Of a stretch of DNA of 64,000 nt, positions 35,664 to 46,295 are shown piece after piece. The notes under the pieces are model-generated. The model was not told the DNA's origin, searched no databases, and saw nothing but the letters and a program-made list of their open reading frames with translations. Made by a program: the position numbers and the translations under genes. Source of the stretch: Shewanella sp. Arc9-LZ (lineage in GTDB: Bacteria; Pseudomonadota; Gammaproteobacteria; Enterobacterales; Shewanellaceae); the NCBI RefSeq assembly GCF_010092445.1, contig NZ_CP048031.1, positions 3,782,001 through 3,846,000 of the forward strand, given 5' to 3'. How positions within the stretch are numbered: position 1 is the first letter of the stretch; every line of letters starts with the position of its first letter.

Positions 35664-36421
35664 TAAAATATCCCTCCCATTTGCATCGCAATGGTAATAC
35701 CAATAACCGATGCTAAAGTTAATAGGGTTGCATGACCCCAGCGGGAAATACCCACATTCATGTGACCTTTGACCATATCCGAAATTGCATTAATCAACGG
35801 AAACCCTGGTACTAGCATCAACACGCTGGCCGCCATTGCTGCTTGAGGTGTTTCGGAGATAGATCCAAGATAGCCGATTTGAGCTATAGCCGTGATCACA
35901 AATGCAGTCAGTGAGAAGTTAACCAATAAATTGAAATGTCGAGATGCCAGAAAAAGGCGTACTATCATTCCAACCGCTGAGGCAAAAAATGTGATCAAGC
36001 ATGCCATCATGTCGCCATCAAATAAATGACAGAAACTTGCGCACGACAAACCTATCATAGGAACTACGGCAATTGCGGGGTATGTTTTAGGAGAAATATG
36101 AGCGAGGCGTCTACGAACTTCATTGGCACCATAAATACCTTTTTCGGCTAGTATGCAAATTCGTTGAAGCTCACAAATCACCATCATATTAATGCCATGA
36201 GCACGAATACGACGGGTTGTGGTAATGCATCTACCGTGTACCAAGCTAGTTAATACTAATGCATTGGATGATATTGATAATTCAATGCTAGCAATACCGA
36301 GTGCTTTACCAAGGCGCTGACTAATCTCTTCAACGAGATCAGACTCAGCACCATATGCCAGTAGTAGCTGCGCACAGCGTACTACAAGGCGGGTAATTTC
36401 ATTTTGGCTATCTTCGTACAC
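35663..36421 (-). CDS. yjjP: Threonine/serine exporter family, large subunit (YjjP-like)
   Basis: 252 residues of the DUF1212 family. An N-terminal cytoplasmic part (YGAESDLVEEISQRLGKALG, with the family's GAE motif) precedes about five membrane segments. It forms a two-component exporter with YjjB. The start is GTG at 36421, supported by GAGG 6 bases upstream. It follows obgE by 20 bp and may be co-transcribed with it. Confidence 0.85.
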   Translation of the reverse strand: MYEDSQNEITRLVVRCAQLLLAYGAESDLVEEISQRLGKALGIASIELSISSNALVLTSLVHGRCITTTRRIRAHGINMMVICELQRICILAEKGIYGANEVRRRLAHISPKTYPAIAVVPMIGLSCASFCHLFDGDMMACLITFFASAVGMIVRLFLASRHFNLLVNFSLTAFVITAIAQIGYLGSISETPQAAMAASVLMLVPGFPLINAISDMVKGHMNVGISRWGHATLLTLASVIGITIAMQMGGIF

Positions 36422-36441
36422 GACGTCCTCAAATGAGCTCT

Positions 36442-37626
<1,185 letters not shown>

Positions 37627-37762
37627 TTAATCTGTAATTATAATCCCAAATCACTGGAATTTGCAGGAAAGCGCTGAAGATAGCATTCATCACGATATCG
37701 CCTACTGCATATAAACAAAATCATTAAACTATCAATAACAGTTTAATGATATAAAAAACACA

Positions 37763-37787
37763 AAAGCCCCACCATAGGCAGGGCTTT
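37763..37787 (-). terminator. Terminator after rpmA
   Basis: On the minus strand an 11-bp stem (two G-T pairs) with a 3-base loop is followed by TTGTGTTTTTT. It lies between rpmA and obgE, so obgE is expressed by read-through or from its own promoter in the next 150 bp. Confidence 0.85.
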
Positions 37788-37808
37788 CGAGATCTAGCTT
37801 AGAAAGAA

Positions 37809-38066
<258 letters not shown>

Positions 38067-38079
38067 TTAGACTCCTAAA

Positions 38080-38391
38080 TTATGCGCTAATCGCAGTGAT
38101 TTTAACTTCGGTGAACCACTGACGGTGGCCCATCTTCTTATCGTGATGCTTACGACGACGGAACTTGATAATAGTTACCTTTTCGCCGCGACCGTGGCCA
38201 ACTACTTCAGCTACGACTTTACCGCCAGCAACTAAAGGAGCTCCAACGTGTACTGTTTCACCATCAGCGATCAACAAAACTTGATCGAATTCTATGGTTT
38301 CACCAGTAGCAACTTCTAATTTTTCTAAACGAACTGTATGACCTTCAGCAACACGGTGTTGCTTTCCGCCACTTTGAAAAACAGCATACAT
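38080..38391 (-). CDS. rplU: 50S ribosomal protein L21
   Basis: 103 residues, the usual L21 length: [20 protein letters not shown] to the C-terminal basic [21 protein letters not shown]. The start is ATG at 38391; a longer frame from 38418 would add nine residues before the conserved start. GGAG precedes the chosen ATG. First gene of rplU-rpmA, with a strong promoter upstream. Confidence 0.98.
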   Translation of the reverse strand: MYAVFQSGGKQHRVAEGHTVRLEKLEVATGETIEFDQVLLIADGETVHVGAPLVAGGKVVAEVVGHGRGEKVTIIKFRRRKHHDKKMGHRQWFTEVKITAISA

Positions 38392-38478
38392 GGCTATTTT
38401 ACTCCAAATGACTAACACACTAACTCATATTATTGACGAGACTAGGTGCTAAAAAACTTTTAATGACAATGGGCGCGG

Positions 38479-38507
38479 ATTCTACGCGAAGAATTATCAT
38501 CAGGCAA
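38479..38507 (-). promoter_or_regulatory. rplU-rpmA promoter with GC-rich discriminator
   Basis: On the minus strand TTGCCT (-35, 38507-38502), a 17-base spacer and TAGAAT (-10, 38484-38479) are followed by CCGCGCCC. A GC-rich discriminator is typical of stringently controlled ribosomal promoters. The leader to rplU would be about 80 nt. Confidence 0.7.
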
Positions 38508-38699
38508 GTCTTAATTCACTATCAAATAAAAAAGACCTCATCACTGCACACTATTCATTAATAGCTAATGTGCCTTCTTTAAAATTTAGTTAACATGACC
38601 ATGTTAATTTATACCTAAGTTTTATAATTAAATTGGTCAGAATCCTACTAACTATCGTAAAATCAGGATTCTGTATGTTCAATTGTGGAAATACATACT

Positions 38700-38729
38700 T
38701 TGAAAAATAGCACTGATATCCTGTAAGAT
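38700..38729 (+). promoter_or_regulatory. ispB promoter candidate
   Basis: TTGAAA (38700-38705), an 18-base spacer and TAAGAT (38724-38729) resemble a sigma-70 promoter about 65 bp upstream of ispB. The rest of the 376-bp divergent gap (38419-38794) shows nothing else I can name. Confidence 0.5.
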
Positions 38730-38794
38730 ATGCGCTCTAATTCGATATGACTAATTAAGGGTGCAAGCCTGTCGCCCAACAACCAGAGACTATT

Positions 38795-39766
38795 ATGGAT
38801 TTAAACGCCATTCGTCAACTGGCTGACACTGATATGCAAGCAGTCAATCAGCTGATATATAAACAACTTGAATCTGATGTAGCCCTAATTAATCAATTAG
38901 GCTTTTACATTATCAATGGCGGTGGTAAGCGTTTACGTCCGTTATTATCAGTATTAGCCGCACGAACCGTTGACTACCAAGGTGAACATCACCTTAAACT
39001 CGCGGCGATCATCGAGTTTATCCATACTGCGTCTTTGTTACATGATGATGTTGTTGATGAGTCGACATTGCGTCGCGGCCGTGAAACCGCCAATGCCTTA
39101 TTTGGTAATAGTGCTAGCGTACTAGTAGGTGACTTTTTGTATACTCGTTCATTTCAAATGATGACCGAGCTCGATAACATGAAAGTACTGCAAGTCCTTG
39201 CTCATACCACTAACGTACTTGCCGAAGGTGAAGTTTTACAGTTGATGAACTGTAATGACCCTGATACCACCGAAGCAAACTACATGCGGGTGATCTACTG
39301 TAAAACCGCAAAATTGTTTGAAGCGGCAACTCAGTTAGCCGGTGTTTTAGCCAATGTGAGCGCTGAGCAAGAACAAGCATTAGCTGATTACGGTAAATAC
39401 CTCGGCACAGCTTTTCAATTAACGGATGATTTACTGGATTACACTGCTAACGCTGACGAACTAGGTAAAAACATCGGTGATGACCTTGCTGAAGGCAAAC
39501 CAACATTACCGCTAATTTATGCCATGGAAAACGGATCTGACACGGCCAGAAAACTCATTCGTGATGCAATTGAGCAAAGTGATGGCACCAAAGCAATTGA
39601 TGACATTTTGGTGGCGTTAGAGGAGTCTGGCGCATTAGTTTATACTCAGGATAAAGCTCAAGCAGAAGCACAGAAGGCCATAGATGCACTCAGTGTTTTT
39701 CCTGACAGTAACTACAAGCAAGCACTCATTTCGTTAGCTCATTTGTCAGTTAATCGCAGCAGTTAG
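38795..39766 (+). CDS. ispB: Octaprenyl diphosphate synthase
   Basis: 323 residues, a trans-prenyltransferase with the two aspartate-rich motifs LLHDDVVDES (Asp 84-88) and LTDDLLDYT (211-215), and GGGKRLRPLL. It makes the side chain of ubiquinone and menaquinone. It is divergent from rplU, the usual arrangement. Followed by a strong bidirectional terminator. Confidence 0.96.
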   Translation: MDLNAIRQLADTDMQAVNQLIYKQLESDVALINQLGFYIINGGGKRLRPLLSVLAARTVDYQGEHHLKLAAIIEFIHTASLLHDDVVDESTLRRGRETANALFGNSASVLVGDFLYTRSFQMMTELDNMKVLQVLAHTTNVLAEGEVLQLMNCNDPDTTEANYMRVIYCKTAKLFEAATQLAGVLANVSAEQEQALADYGKYLGTAFQLTDDLLDYTANADELGKNIGDDLAEGKPTLPLIYAMENGSDTARKLIRDAIEQSDGTKAIDDILVALEESGALVYTQDKAQAEAQKAIDALSVFPDSNYKQALISLAHLSVNRSS

Positions 39767-39858
39767 TTGCAGCAGTTAATAGTAATTAACAGTAGTGAGT
39801 AACATTTAGTTAGTAACTACCACAATCAATCATGAATTCATTGTTGATGATGATGCAT

Positions 39859-39893
39859 AAAAAGGTGTGAATACTCAATTCACACCTTTTTTT
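39859..39893. terminator. Bidirectional terminator between ispB and ung
   Basis: AAAAAGGTGTGAAT (39859-39872) and ATTCACACCTTTTT (39878-39891) form a 14-bp stem with A and T runs on either side, suitable for both convergent genes. Confidence 0.93.
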
Positions 39894-39897
39894 ATGA

Positions 39898-40560
39898 TCA
39901 AACTTGCCAATTTATGGCTGGATTGCCTTGTTCAATTAATAATTGATTAATACTTGAAAAGTGACCGCAACCAAAAAAACCTCGGTAAGCAGATAATGGC
40001 GATGGATGTGGGCCGTTCAATACATGATGATGTGCTGCCGTAATCAGACGGCCTTTCTTGATAGCATGATTTCCCCAACACACAAATATAATCGGCGAAG
40101 ATTGTTGGTTTAATCGCTGCAATACATTATTAGTAAATGTCTCCCAGCCAGATTTAGCATGTGAATGAGCCAACCCCTGCTCTACCGTTAATACCGTATT
40201 CAATAATAAAACGCCTTGCTTAGCCCAAGAGGTTAAATTGCCATGTTCGGGAGTCACAAAGCCTTTAATATCATTGGTTAATTCTTTATAGATATTCGCT
40301 AGTGATGGTGGCGGTTTAATGCCATTTTTAACCGAAAAAGAAAGCCCATGAGCTTGATTAGGTCCATGGTAAGGGTCTTGCCCCAGTATCACGACTTTAA
40401 CCTCTGACAGCGGTGTTAAATCAAAAGCCGCGAATACTTCATCATCAGGCGGATAAACGGTTTTATTATCGGCTCTTTGTGAGGCTATAAAGTGTTGCAA
40501 ATGTTGATAATATGCCTGCGATTGTTGTTGCTCAAACAGCTCTTGCCAATGGGAAGTCAT
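39898..40560 (-). CDS. ung: Uracil-DNA glycosylase
   Basis: 220 residues, family 1 UDG. The catalytic water-activating loop is GQDPYHGP (Asp-62), the uracil-binding segment GLSFSV, and the distal [13 protein letters not shown] supplies the catalytic His and the DNA-intercalating leucine. It removes uracil from DNA. AAGGA precedes the ATG at 40560. Confidence 0.97.
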   Translation of the reverse strand: MTSHWQELFEQQQSQAYYQHLQHFIASQRADNKTVYPPDDEVFAAFDLTPLSEVKVVILGQDPYHGPNQAHGLSFSVKNGIKPPPSLANIYKELTNDIKGFVTPEHGNLTSWAKQGVLLLNTVLTVEQGLAHSHAKSGWETFTNNVLQRLNQQSSPIIFVCWGNHAIKKGRLITAAHHHVLNGPHPSPLSAYRGFFGCGHFSSINQLLIEQGNPAINWQV

Positions 40561-40640
40561 TCGATGTATTCCTTAAATGAAAACGACAAATTTGTGAACT
40601 GCTTAGTCTTTGGTTTACTATTAACAGATTAATCACCCTT

Positions 40641-41201
40641 ATGAATAATATGATGCCATTACATAATAACAAAAGCACTGCTAATAACGGTTTTACCCTT
40701 ATTGAACTTGTCGTTGTTATTATCATACTTGGGATCATCGCAATTATCGCTTTGCCTAAGTTCATCGATTTAGGCCAAGACGCTAAAATAGCCAGTGTAA
40801 AAGCAACTGGCGGGGCATTTTCTTCAGCAATAACCTTGGCTCATTTAAAATGGGCCGCGATGGGGTATTCAGGCCCAGCAGATAATTTAGCAATTTTCAG
40901 TCAAGCTGGAACCGATGGCGAACTGGATATGAACCAATGGGGCTATCCTGCGCAAAATTATCCACCTTACGAAGCCTCTCCAAGACTGAATAATGTTAAT
41001 GACTGCCTTTCCGTCTGGCCGACTCTGTTGATGGATGGTCCAAGCGTTTCTATCAGTACCGATAAAGGTTCATCTGATTACCAAGCCGAATATATCAATC
41101 CAGATCAATGCCGATATAACTACAACTTGCTATCACTTATGTCGATATATTATGACTCACGTAACGGCCAAGTCTTGGTAGATTCAGATCCCAATAGCTA
41201 A
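40641..41201 (+). CDS. Orphan type IV prepilin-like protein (MSHA-type)
   Basis: 186 residues. The prepilin-peptidase site is NNG-FTLIELVVVIIILG: cleavage after Gly-17, Phe at +1 and Glu at +5, followed by the hydrophobic N-terminal helix. The C-terminal part has two cysteines (NDCLSVWP, DQCRYNY) that could form the pilin disulfide loop. It resembles MSHA-type minor pilins. No pilus assembly gene (secretin, ATPase, prepilin peptidase) is in the window, so it must use machinery encoded elsewhere. A second such gene lies at 50077. Confidence 0.85.
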   Translation: MNNMMPLHNNKSTANNGFTLIELVVVIIILGIIAIIALPKFIDLGQDAKIASVKATGGAFSSAITLAHLKWAAMGYSGPADNLAIFSQAGTDGELDMNQWGYPAQNYPPYEASPRLNNVNDCLSVWPTLLMDGPSVSISTDKGSSDYQAEYINPDQCRYNYNLLSLMSIYYDSRNGQVLVDSDPNS

Positions 41202-41272
41202 TTTTTTACCTGATATTTTCCAATAAAGACGTTACACTCAATGGAAAATTAACTCACAAAAAAGTGGATCTG

Positions 41273-41599
41273 ATGTCTGAAGCCAAAACAGAATTAACAA
41301 TGTATCAAATAGCTGACCAATTTATTGCCCTAGCCAATCAACTAAGCCAACAAGAAAATGATATTGGTAAAGTGGGTACGGCAATGAGATTTGCTTCAGC
41401 ACGCTTTAATGCGTTCGAAGCCTCAATTAAATCAGCTGATCTTGCCGCTGAAAAAGATCATGCATTAGCTTGGTTTTCTGATGAATTTAAAGCCATGTTA
41501 AAAGAAAACTTAGAAGATCATATTGCTAATCCTCCTGTAGCAGCACCGCAACAAGAGCAGAAAAGCGATGATAGCGTACAAATGTTCAAAGGTGCCTAG
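41273..41599 (+). CDS. DUF3144 family protein
   Basis: A 108-residue acidic, helical cytoplasmic protein. The stretches MYQIADQFIALANQLSQQE and GTAMRFASARFNAFEAS are typical of DUF3144, a small proteobacterial family without known function. The C-terminus is low-complexity (Pro/Ala/Gln). A GTG at 41264 would add three residues; the ATG at 41273 is preferred by convention and neither has a strong ribosome-binding site. Confidence 0.8.
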   Translation: MSEAKTELTMYQIADQFIALANQLSQQENDIGKVGTAMRFASARFNAFEASIKSADLAAEKDHALAWFSDEFKAMLKENLEDHIANPPVAAPQQEQKSDDSVQMFKGA

Positions 41600-41640
41600 C
41601 ATTCGCTAACAACGTCACTGATAATTAGCCGTTAATCAAT

Positions 41641-41675
41641 AATCCCTACCGCACATCTGGTGGGGATTACTTTTT
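41641..41675 (+). terminator. Terminator after the DUF3144 gene
   Basis: AATCCCTACC (41641-41650) and GGTGGGGATT (41659-41668) form a 10-bp stem with one G-T pair, followed by ACTTTTT. Confidence 0.8.
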
Positions 41676-41794
41676 AAAATAAAGCACATTTAACACTCCC
41701 CGCTCACCGCATACTATTGTCGCTGTTCGCTTTAACAAATAAACCTATGCATAACCAACATAATTAATCACTGTTAACCGAGTAGATGCCAGTA

Positions 41795-42412
41795 CTATAA
41801 CAACGTGTAAATAACCCTAATAGAAAGCAAAATCAATACAATACCTGAGAGCCTATCAATCAGTTTTGCCTTTTCTCGTAACTTAGGTAATACAGCAGAA
41901 TGTGATAACACGAATGCAATAACGGTATACCACAAGCCATCAATAATTAGCGGGGTAAATACAATCAATGCTTGGCCAGTGGTCGTTTGTGCTGCCAAGA
42001 CAAACTGACTAAATAAGGCTAGAAAAAATAATAATATTTTAGGGTTAAGCAGTGAAATAGCGAGTCCATCACGAGCTGCAATCCATAAACTAGTGGCTTC
42101 CCCAGCGGCTAATTTTTGCTGCATCCCGCCTTTGGAACCAAGCGCTTGAATACCCATCCAAGCTAAGTAAATTGCTCCGATTATCGCAATGGCATTAAAC
42201 ATTAATGGTGATGCTTTTAATATTGCAGCCAAACCCAATAGAGTCACCAGCGCATACACACCGATACCAATTGAATGCGCCCAAGCACATACTATGCCGT
42301 GTAATCTTCCACCACTGAGTGTATGCCTCACTACCATGGCTAAACTCGGGCCTGGAGACATGGCACCCAAACAGCATATCGCTAATAATCCCAGCCAAGC
42401 ACTTAACGTCAT
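41795..42412 (-). CDS. LysE/RhtB family exporter
   Basis: 205 residues with six membrane segments and the LysE family N-terminal motif GAMSPGPSLAMVVRHTLSGG. The family exports amino acids (lysine, homoserine, threonine, leucine) or related metabolites; the substrate here cannot be read from sequence. AGGAG lies 4 bases before the ATG at 42412. It is divergent from the thioredoxin-like gene. Confidence 0.88.
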   Translation of the reverse strand: MTLSAWLGLLAICCLGAMSPGPSLAMVVRHTLSGGRLHGIVCAWAHSIGIGVYALVTLLGLAAILKASPLMFNAIAIIGAIYLAWMGIQALGSKGGMQQKLAAGEATSLWIAARDGLAISLLNPKILLFFLALFSQFVLAAQTTTGQALIVFTPLIIDGLWYTVIAFVLSHSAVLPKLREKAKLIDRLSGIVLILLSIRVIYTLL

Positions 42413-42546
42413 AACACTCCTTTATTTGCAACTATCCAGTTATTAATATTTTGCAAAAATACATTTTAACAACCAGTTAAGTATGCGTTGTTAATGTATC
42501 GTCACTTATATGGATGAGTATAATAACGTATTTACAGAGGAAACCT

Positions 42547-43080
42547 ATGACGACATTAATGCTGATATTACTCTTGGTTATTTTTATTGCCGTAGTAATA
42601 TTGATTTGGGCTAAAATAAAAGGAAAATCGATTCCGACCTTAGTGATAGTCATGCTCATTTTGATGGGGATCTGTTTTGCGGGTATCATTGCATTTGTTA
42701 ATAAAGGTGAAAACTATCAAGCATATCAAACATTGAATTGGCAACCACTTGAACCTGAAAAAATTGCCGCCTATGTTAAACAAGGTAATATTGTGTTTGT
42801 TGATATTACAGCCGACTGGTGTGTTCCCTGCCAAACAAATAAAGCCAACGTACTTCATCGCGAACAAGTCGTAAATAAATTAAACCAGCCACACATTATT
42901 CTCATGCAAGGTAATTGGACTCAAGCCGATACCGTCATTGAACAGTATATGGGGCAACAGGCAGTTGCTGGTACGCCGTTTAATAAAATCTATGCCCCGT
43001 CTTACCCAGAAGGCATTGAGTTGCCCAAAGCGCTGATTATCGACGATGTGTATCGAGCATTAGCTTTAGTCGTCAAGTAA
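42547..43080 (+). CDS. Membrane-anchored thioredoxin-like protein (DsbD C-domain type)
   Basis: 177 residues. Two hydrophobic segments at about residues 3-20 and 29-48 are followed by a thioredoxin-fold domain with TADWCVPCQTNKANVL, in which WCVPC is the redox pair. This resembles the C-terminal gamma domain of DsbD/ScsB rather than cytosolic thioredoxin. It probably moves electrons to periplasmic disulfides, but lacks the transmembrane electron-transfer domain of DsbD. Start: ATG at 42547 with AGAGGAAA upstream; a frame from 42514 would add eleven residues. Confidence 0.78.
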   Translation: MTTLMLILLLVIFIAVVILIWAKIKGKSIPTLVIVMLILMGICFAGIIAFVNKGENYQAYQTLNWQPLEPEKIAAYVKQGNIVFVDITADWCVPCQTNKANVLHREQVVNKLNQPHIILMQGNWTQADTVIEQYMGQQAVAGTPFNKIYAPSYPEGIELPKALIIDDVYRALALVVK

Positions 43081-43145
43081 GATACTTAATCTTCAAAACA
43101 GAATATGTAATCTTCAAGCAAAAAGCCTAGAAAACTTTCACAATA

Positions 43146-43171
43146 AAAAAGACTGCCGAAGCAGTCTTTTT
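43146..43171. terminator. Bidirectional terminator between thioredoxin-like and TonB-receptor genes
   Basis: AAAAAGACTGC (43146-43156) and GCAGTCTTTTT (43161-43171) form an 11-bp stem closed by a CGAA tetraloop. Confidence 0.92.
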
Positions 43172-43216
43172 AGTTATTGATTTAGTTATTGATTTAGTTA
43201 TTGATTTAGTTATTGA
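43171..43216. repeat. 12-bp tandem repeat, 3.8 copies
   Basis: The unit TAGTTATTGATT repeats at 43171, 43183, 43195 and (10 bases) 43207 without mismatch. It sits between a terminator and the stop codon of the TonB-dependent receptor, so it would be in that gene's 3' untranslated end. Confidence 0.95.
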
Positions 43217-43229
43217 ATGTCGCTAACGC

Positions 43230-45836
43230 TTAGAAGCGGTAATTAACACGGCCGTAGTAGAAACCACCGTTGTAATCAAATGGACCACTTTCGTAGTACA
43301 CCGCACCTAATTCACCCAGAGTGCCATCTTTTAGCTTCTGCGCTTCTTGATCGAAGATATTGTTTGCGCCAACTGATACCGTTAAGTTATCAAGTACCGC
43401 ATAGCTCACTTCAAGATCGATAGTCACAGCAGCATCTGCCACCTCAGAACCCCAATCAGAAGTATCATCAGCGTGTGTAGCGTAGTACTCACCAAACATA
43501 TTACCACGAACTGACATGCTTAAATCATCCCAGCTTTGGCCCCAAGTAAGGGTTGCACGGTGTGCAGGAATACCATCTTCTAAACGACGAACTTTACCTG
43601 CATCAGTTGTTTCAGGGTCATATTTATCAACACTGGTATCAGTCCAACCGTAGGCTAAACTGAATTTCGCATCACCTGATAACATTTCTGTAGTATAAGA
43701 CGCTACAACATCAACACCTTGAGTCGTTGTATCAAAATCATTAGTGTAGAAGGTTACCGCAGAAATCAACTCAGGGAACTCAACACCAGCGGCACGTAAT
43801 GCATCGTAGTCACTAGCTTCAACCGAAATTTGGCTAGATTGTGCAATACGACCAGTTACTTCAATGTTGTAGTAATCAACAGTTAGGAACAAGTTATCAT
43901 ATTGGTATACAAAACCTGCTGCATAGCTAACAGACTCTTCAGGATTAAGTACTTCACCACCATAGAAAGCCGCTAATGGATTTGTTGGTGGAGCAATGAA
44001 GGTTTGAATCAAGTCACCGTTAACAATCGATGTTTGAGTGTTAACTACGTTTTCTTGACCAACGGTTGGCGCACGGAAACCAGTACTGTGCGATGCACGG
44101 AATGATAATTCATCGGTTGCAACATACTGCGCTGTTAACTTGTAGTTTAATGTGTCACCAAAAGTAGAGAAATTTTCATAACGAAGTGCAAAGCCTAATA
44201 ATAAGTCTTCGGTTAAATACGCTTCAATATCGGTATAAACACCAATGTTGCTTCGGTCATTTTTACCGGCTGATTCTGGACCAAAACCTTTAAAGCCGTG
44301 TGAGCCAATGTTGAAGCCTTGATCAGCATAAGGACCTGCAATCCATGAAGCTTCATCACCTTGACCAATCTCAAATGACTCTTCACGCCATTCAAAACCA
44401 GTAGCAAAGCTAATGTCTTCTAAGCTACCAATAGTAACGAATCGACTAAAATCAGCATTAAAAGTTGTTTCTACTTGCTCGTATGAACCAGTATCAAAGT
44501 CAGTTGGTGTATCTAAACCCATTGATGGGTTTAATGAGTTCTTTAAACCAAAGCTGGCTTTGTTACTGCCCGTACCTGCGCTCACATCATACATCCACTC
44601 GCCAGACTCGCCTTTTACACCAGCGAAGAAAGACATATCTTCAATTTTACCGGTGAACTGAGGTGTATATCCGCCTGGACGAATTTGGTTCATAGAGAAA
44701 CAGTTAGGATCGGCAACCATTGCTTGATAAGCGTCAGTACCCAACACGTTTCCGTCTTGATCTGGAATGCCATCACCATCGATATCTATTTTAGGAATAG
44801 GGACATTCATGTTGTTACATGTTGCTACCCCATCGGTAGCCAAACCAACATCCCCGACTAATAAACTTTCGCCGCCATCTACAGAATAAACGTTACCGCG
44901 GTTATGCGGGTTACGATAATAGAAACCACCAGTTGCTTCACGTGATGACACGTTACCGAACGCATACAAATGGGTATTGTCGTTAATATCAAAACCGGAG
45001 TTTACGAATACAGTAAAATCATCATTGATCTCAGGGTTACCCCAAGTTTGTGCTGGATTAAGAATTGAGGTATTACCCGCATCAGCGATAGCTGCTGCAT
45101 CTGGACGCTGTACACTGCGGCTAGTCGCATCTGCCGTTTTATATTGTGCACTGATGTTAACAAAGCCATCATCAGTCAAAGGTAAACCAATGTTACCGTC
45201 AATTGTGGTTGCTGCGCCGTCACCTTCGTAGTATTCACCTTGGCTGACAGTGATAGAACCACCTTCAGAAGCATCTTTTAATACGAAGTTCATTACACCA
45301 GCAATCGCATCCGAACCATACTGAGCAGCCGCTCCGTCACGTAATACTTCAACTTGCTTTAATGCCACACCAGGAATAACAGATATATCTGGACCTTGTG
45401 CACCATCGTTAATGCCACCACCTTGGAAAGCAATAACTGACGCACGATGACGGCGTTTACCGTTAACCAAAATAAGCGTACTGTCAGACGGTAAACCACG
45501 TAAGTTAACCGGACGAACTAGCGTTGCTGCATCACTAATCGGTTGTGCACGAGAGTTAAAAGAAGGCACTGATGTCACTAACATGTCGATCATGTCGGTC
45601 GAACCGTTTTTCTTTAAATCATCACTGCTGATGATATCAATTGGAACTGGTGAGTCACCAATTGAACGAGGTGCCGCACGAGAACCCACGACTGCGATTT
45701 TTTCAACGTTTTCTTTCTTTGCAACTTCTTCATCGGCTGCGAATGCTTGAGTGCTAACTACAGATCCGGCAAGTGCAAATGAAATGGCTAAGCTCAAAGA
45801 GCTGATACCAAATTTAGATTTTTTTGATTGCATCAT
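43230..45836 (-). CDS. TonB-dependent outer-membrane receptor
   Basis: An 868-residue receptor. Signal peptide about residues 1-33 (ending STQAFAAD), then a TonB-box-like segment (EKIAVVGSRA), plug domain (about 55-165, with LRGLPSDSTLILVNGKRR and YGSDAIAGVMNF) and a 22-strand barrel ending in YGRVNYRF with terminal Phe. An extracellular loop contains DIDGDGIPDQDGN, a calcium-binding-like Asp-rich turn. No siderophore or vitamin gene is adjacent, so the substrate is unknown; large family members with this plug often import carbohydrates or peptides. A CRP-like site lies about 205 bp upstream. Confidence 0.92.
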   Translation of the reverse strand: MMQSKKSKFGISSLSLAISFALAGSVVSTQAFAADEEVAKKENVEKIAVVGSRAAPRSIGDSPVPIDIISSDDLKKNGSTDMIDMLVTSVPSFNSRAQPISDAATLVRPVNLRGLPSDSTLILVNGKRRHRASVIAFQGGGINDGAQGPDISVIPGVALKQVEVLRDGAAAQYGSDAIAGVMNFVLKDASEGGSITVSQGEYYEGDGAATTIDGNIGLPLTDDGFVNISAQYKTADATSRSVQRPDAAAIADAGNTSILNPAQTWGNPEINDDFTVFVNSGFDINDNTHLYAFGNVSSREATGGFYYRNPHNRGNVYSVDGGESLLVGDVGLATDGVATCNNMNVPIPKIDIDGDGIPDQDGNVLGTDAYQAMVADPNCFSMNQIRPGGYTPQFTGKIEDMSFFAGVKGESGEWMYDVSAGTGSNKASFGLKNSLNPSMGLDTPTDFDTGSYEQVETTFNADFSRFVTIGSLEDISFATGFEWREESFEIGQGDEASWIAGPYADQGFNIGSHGFKGFGPESAGKNDRSNIGVYTDIEAYLTEDLLLGFALRYENFSTFGDTLNYKLTAQYVATDELSFRASHSTGFRAPTVGQENVVNTQTSIVNGDLIQTFIAPPTNPLAAFYGGEVLNPEESVSYAAGFVYQYDNLFLTVDYYNIEVTGRIAQSSQISVEASDYDALRAAGVEFPELISAVTFYTNDFDTTTQGVDVVASYTTEMLSGDAKFSLAYGWTDTSVDKYDPETTDAGKVRRLEDGIPAHRATLTWGQSWDDLSMSVRGNMFGEYYATHADDTSDWGSEVADAAVTIDLEVSYAVLDNLTVSVGANNIFDQEAQKLKDGTLGELGAVYYESGPFDYNGGFYYGRVNYRF

Positions 45837-46040
45837 TATTATGTTCTCAACTGCTTATTATTGTTGTTTGTCGACGATGTTTCTCACAAAATGAATGAAA
45901 AACACGTCTATCCCTATCGAAATACTCCCTATCTCAACTACATTTTTATAACAATTGAAAAACAATTGCTAACACTTTTTGGGATAAATAAGTAAGCGCT
46001 AAATAGCAATTTACAAAAAAATACTCTAAGCAGTTGATTT

Positions 46041-46060
46041 TTAGTGATATAGATCACATA
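46041..46060. promoter_or_regulatory. CRP-binding site candidate between TonB receptor and fadD
   Basis: AGTGA-N6-TCACA (46043-46058) inside an AT-rich palindrome matches the CRP consensus TGTGA-N6-TCACA at 9 of 10 fixed bases. It lies about 205 bp upstream of the TonB receptor and about 240 bp upstream of fadD, so it could serve either divergent gene. Confidence 0.6.
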
Positions 46061-46243
46061 TCGAATTATTTACTAGAAGTAAACTTTTTTAACTAAATCA
46101 ACACAAAACACAAGTGTAACCATTAGTTTACACAAAAAATCGTGTTTTGATGGTGATGTATTAAACGAGTAATCTAATATTGATTCAATTTCAGTGAACC
46201 TTTGCCAATTGATATTGACCCGTGTAGGTTAGTAAAAATAATC

Positions 46244-46257
46244 TAAACGGACGTTTG
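46244..46257. promoter_or_regulatory. PsrA-like box upstream of fadD
   Basis: AAAC-GGAC-GTTTG (46245-46257) matches the PsrA pattern (G/C)AAAC-N2-4-GTTTG(G/C), apart from the outer bases. PsrA is the TetR-type fatty-acid regulator in Pseudomonas and Shewanella. The site lies 40-50 bp upstream of the fadD start, a repressor position. Confidence 0.5.
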
Positions 46258-46295
46258 ATTTATAATAATAACCAAAAATATCTAAGGTGGTATGC

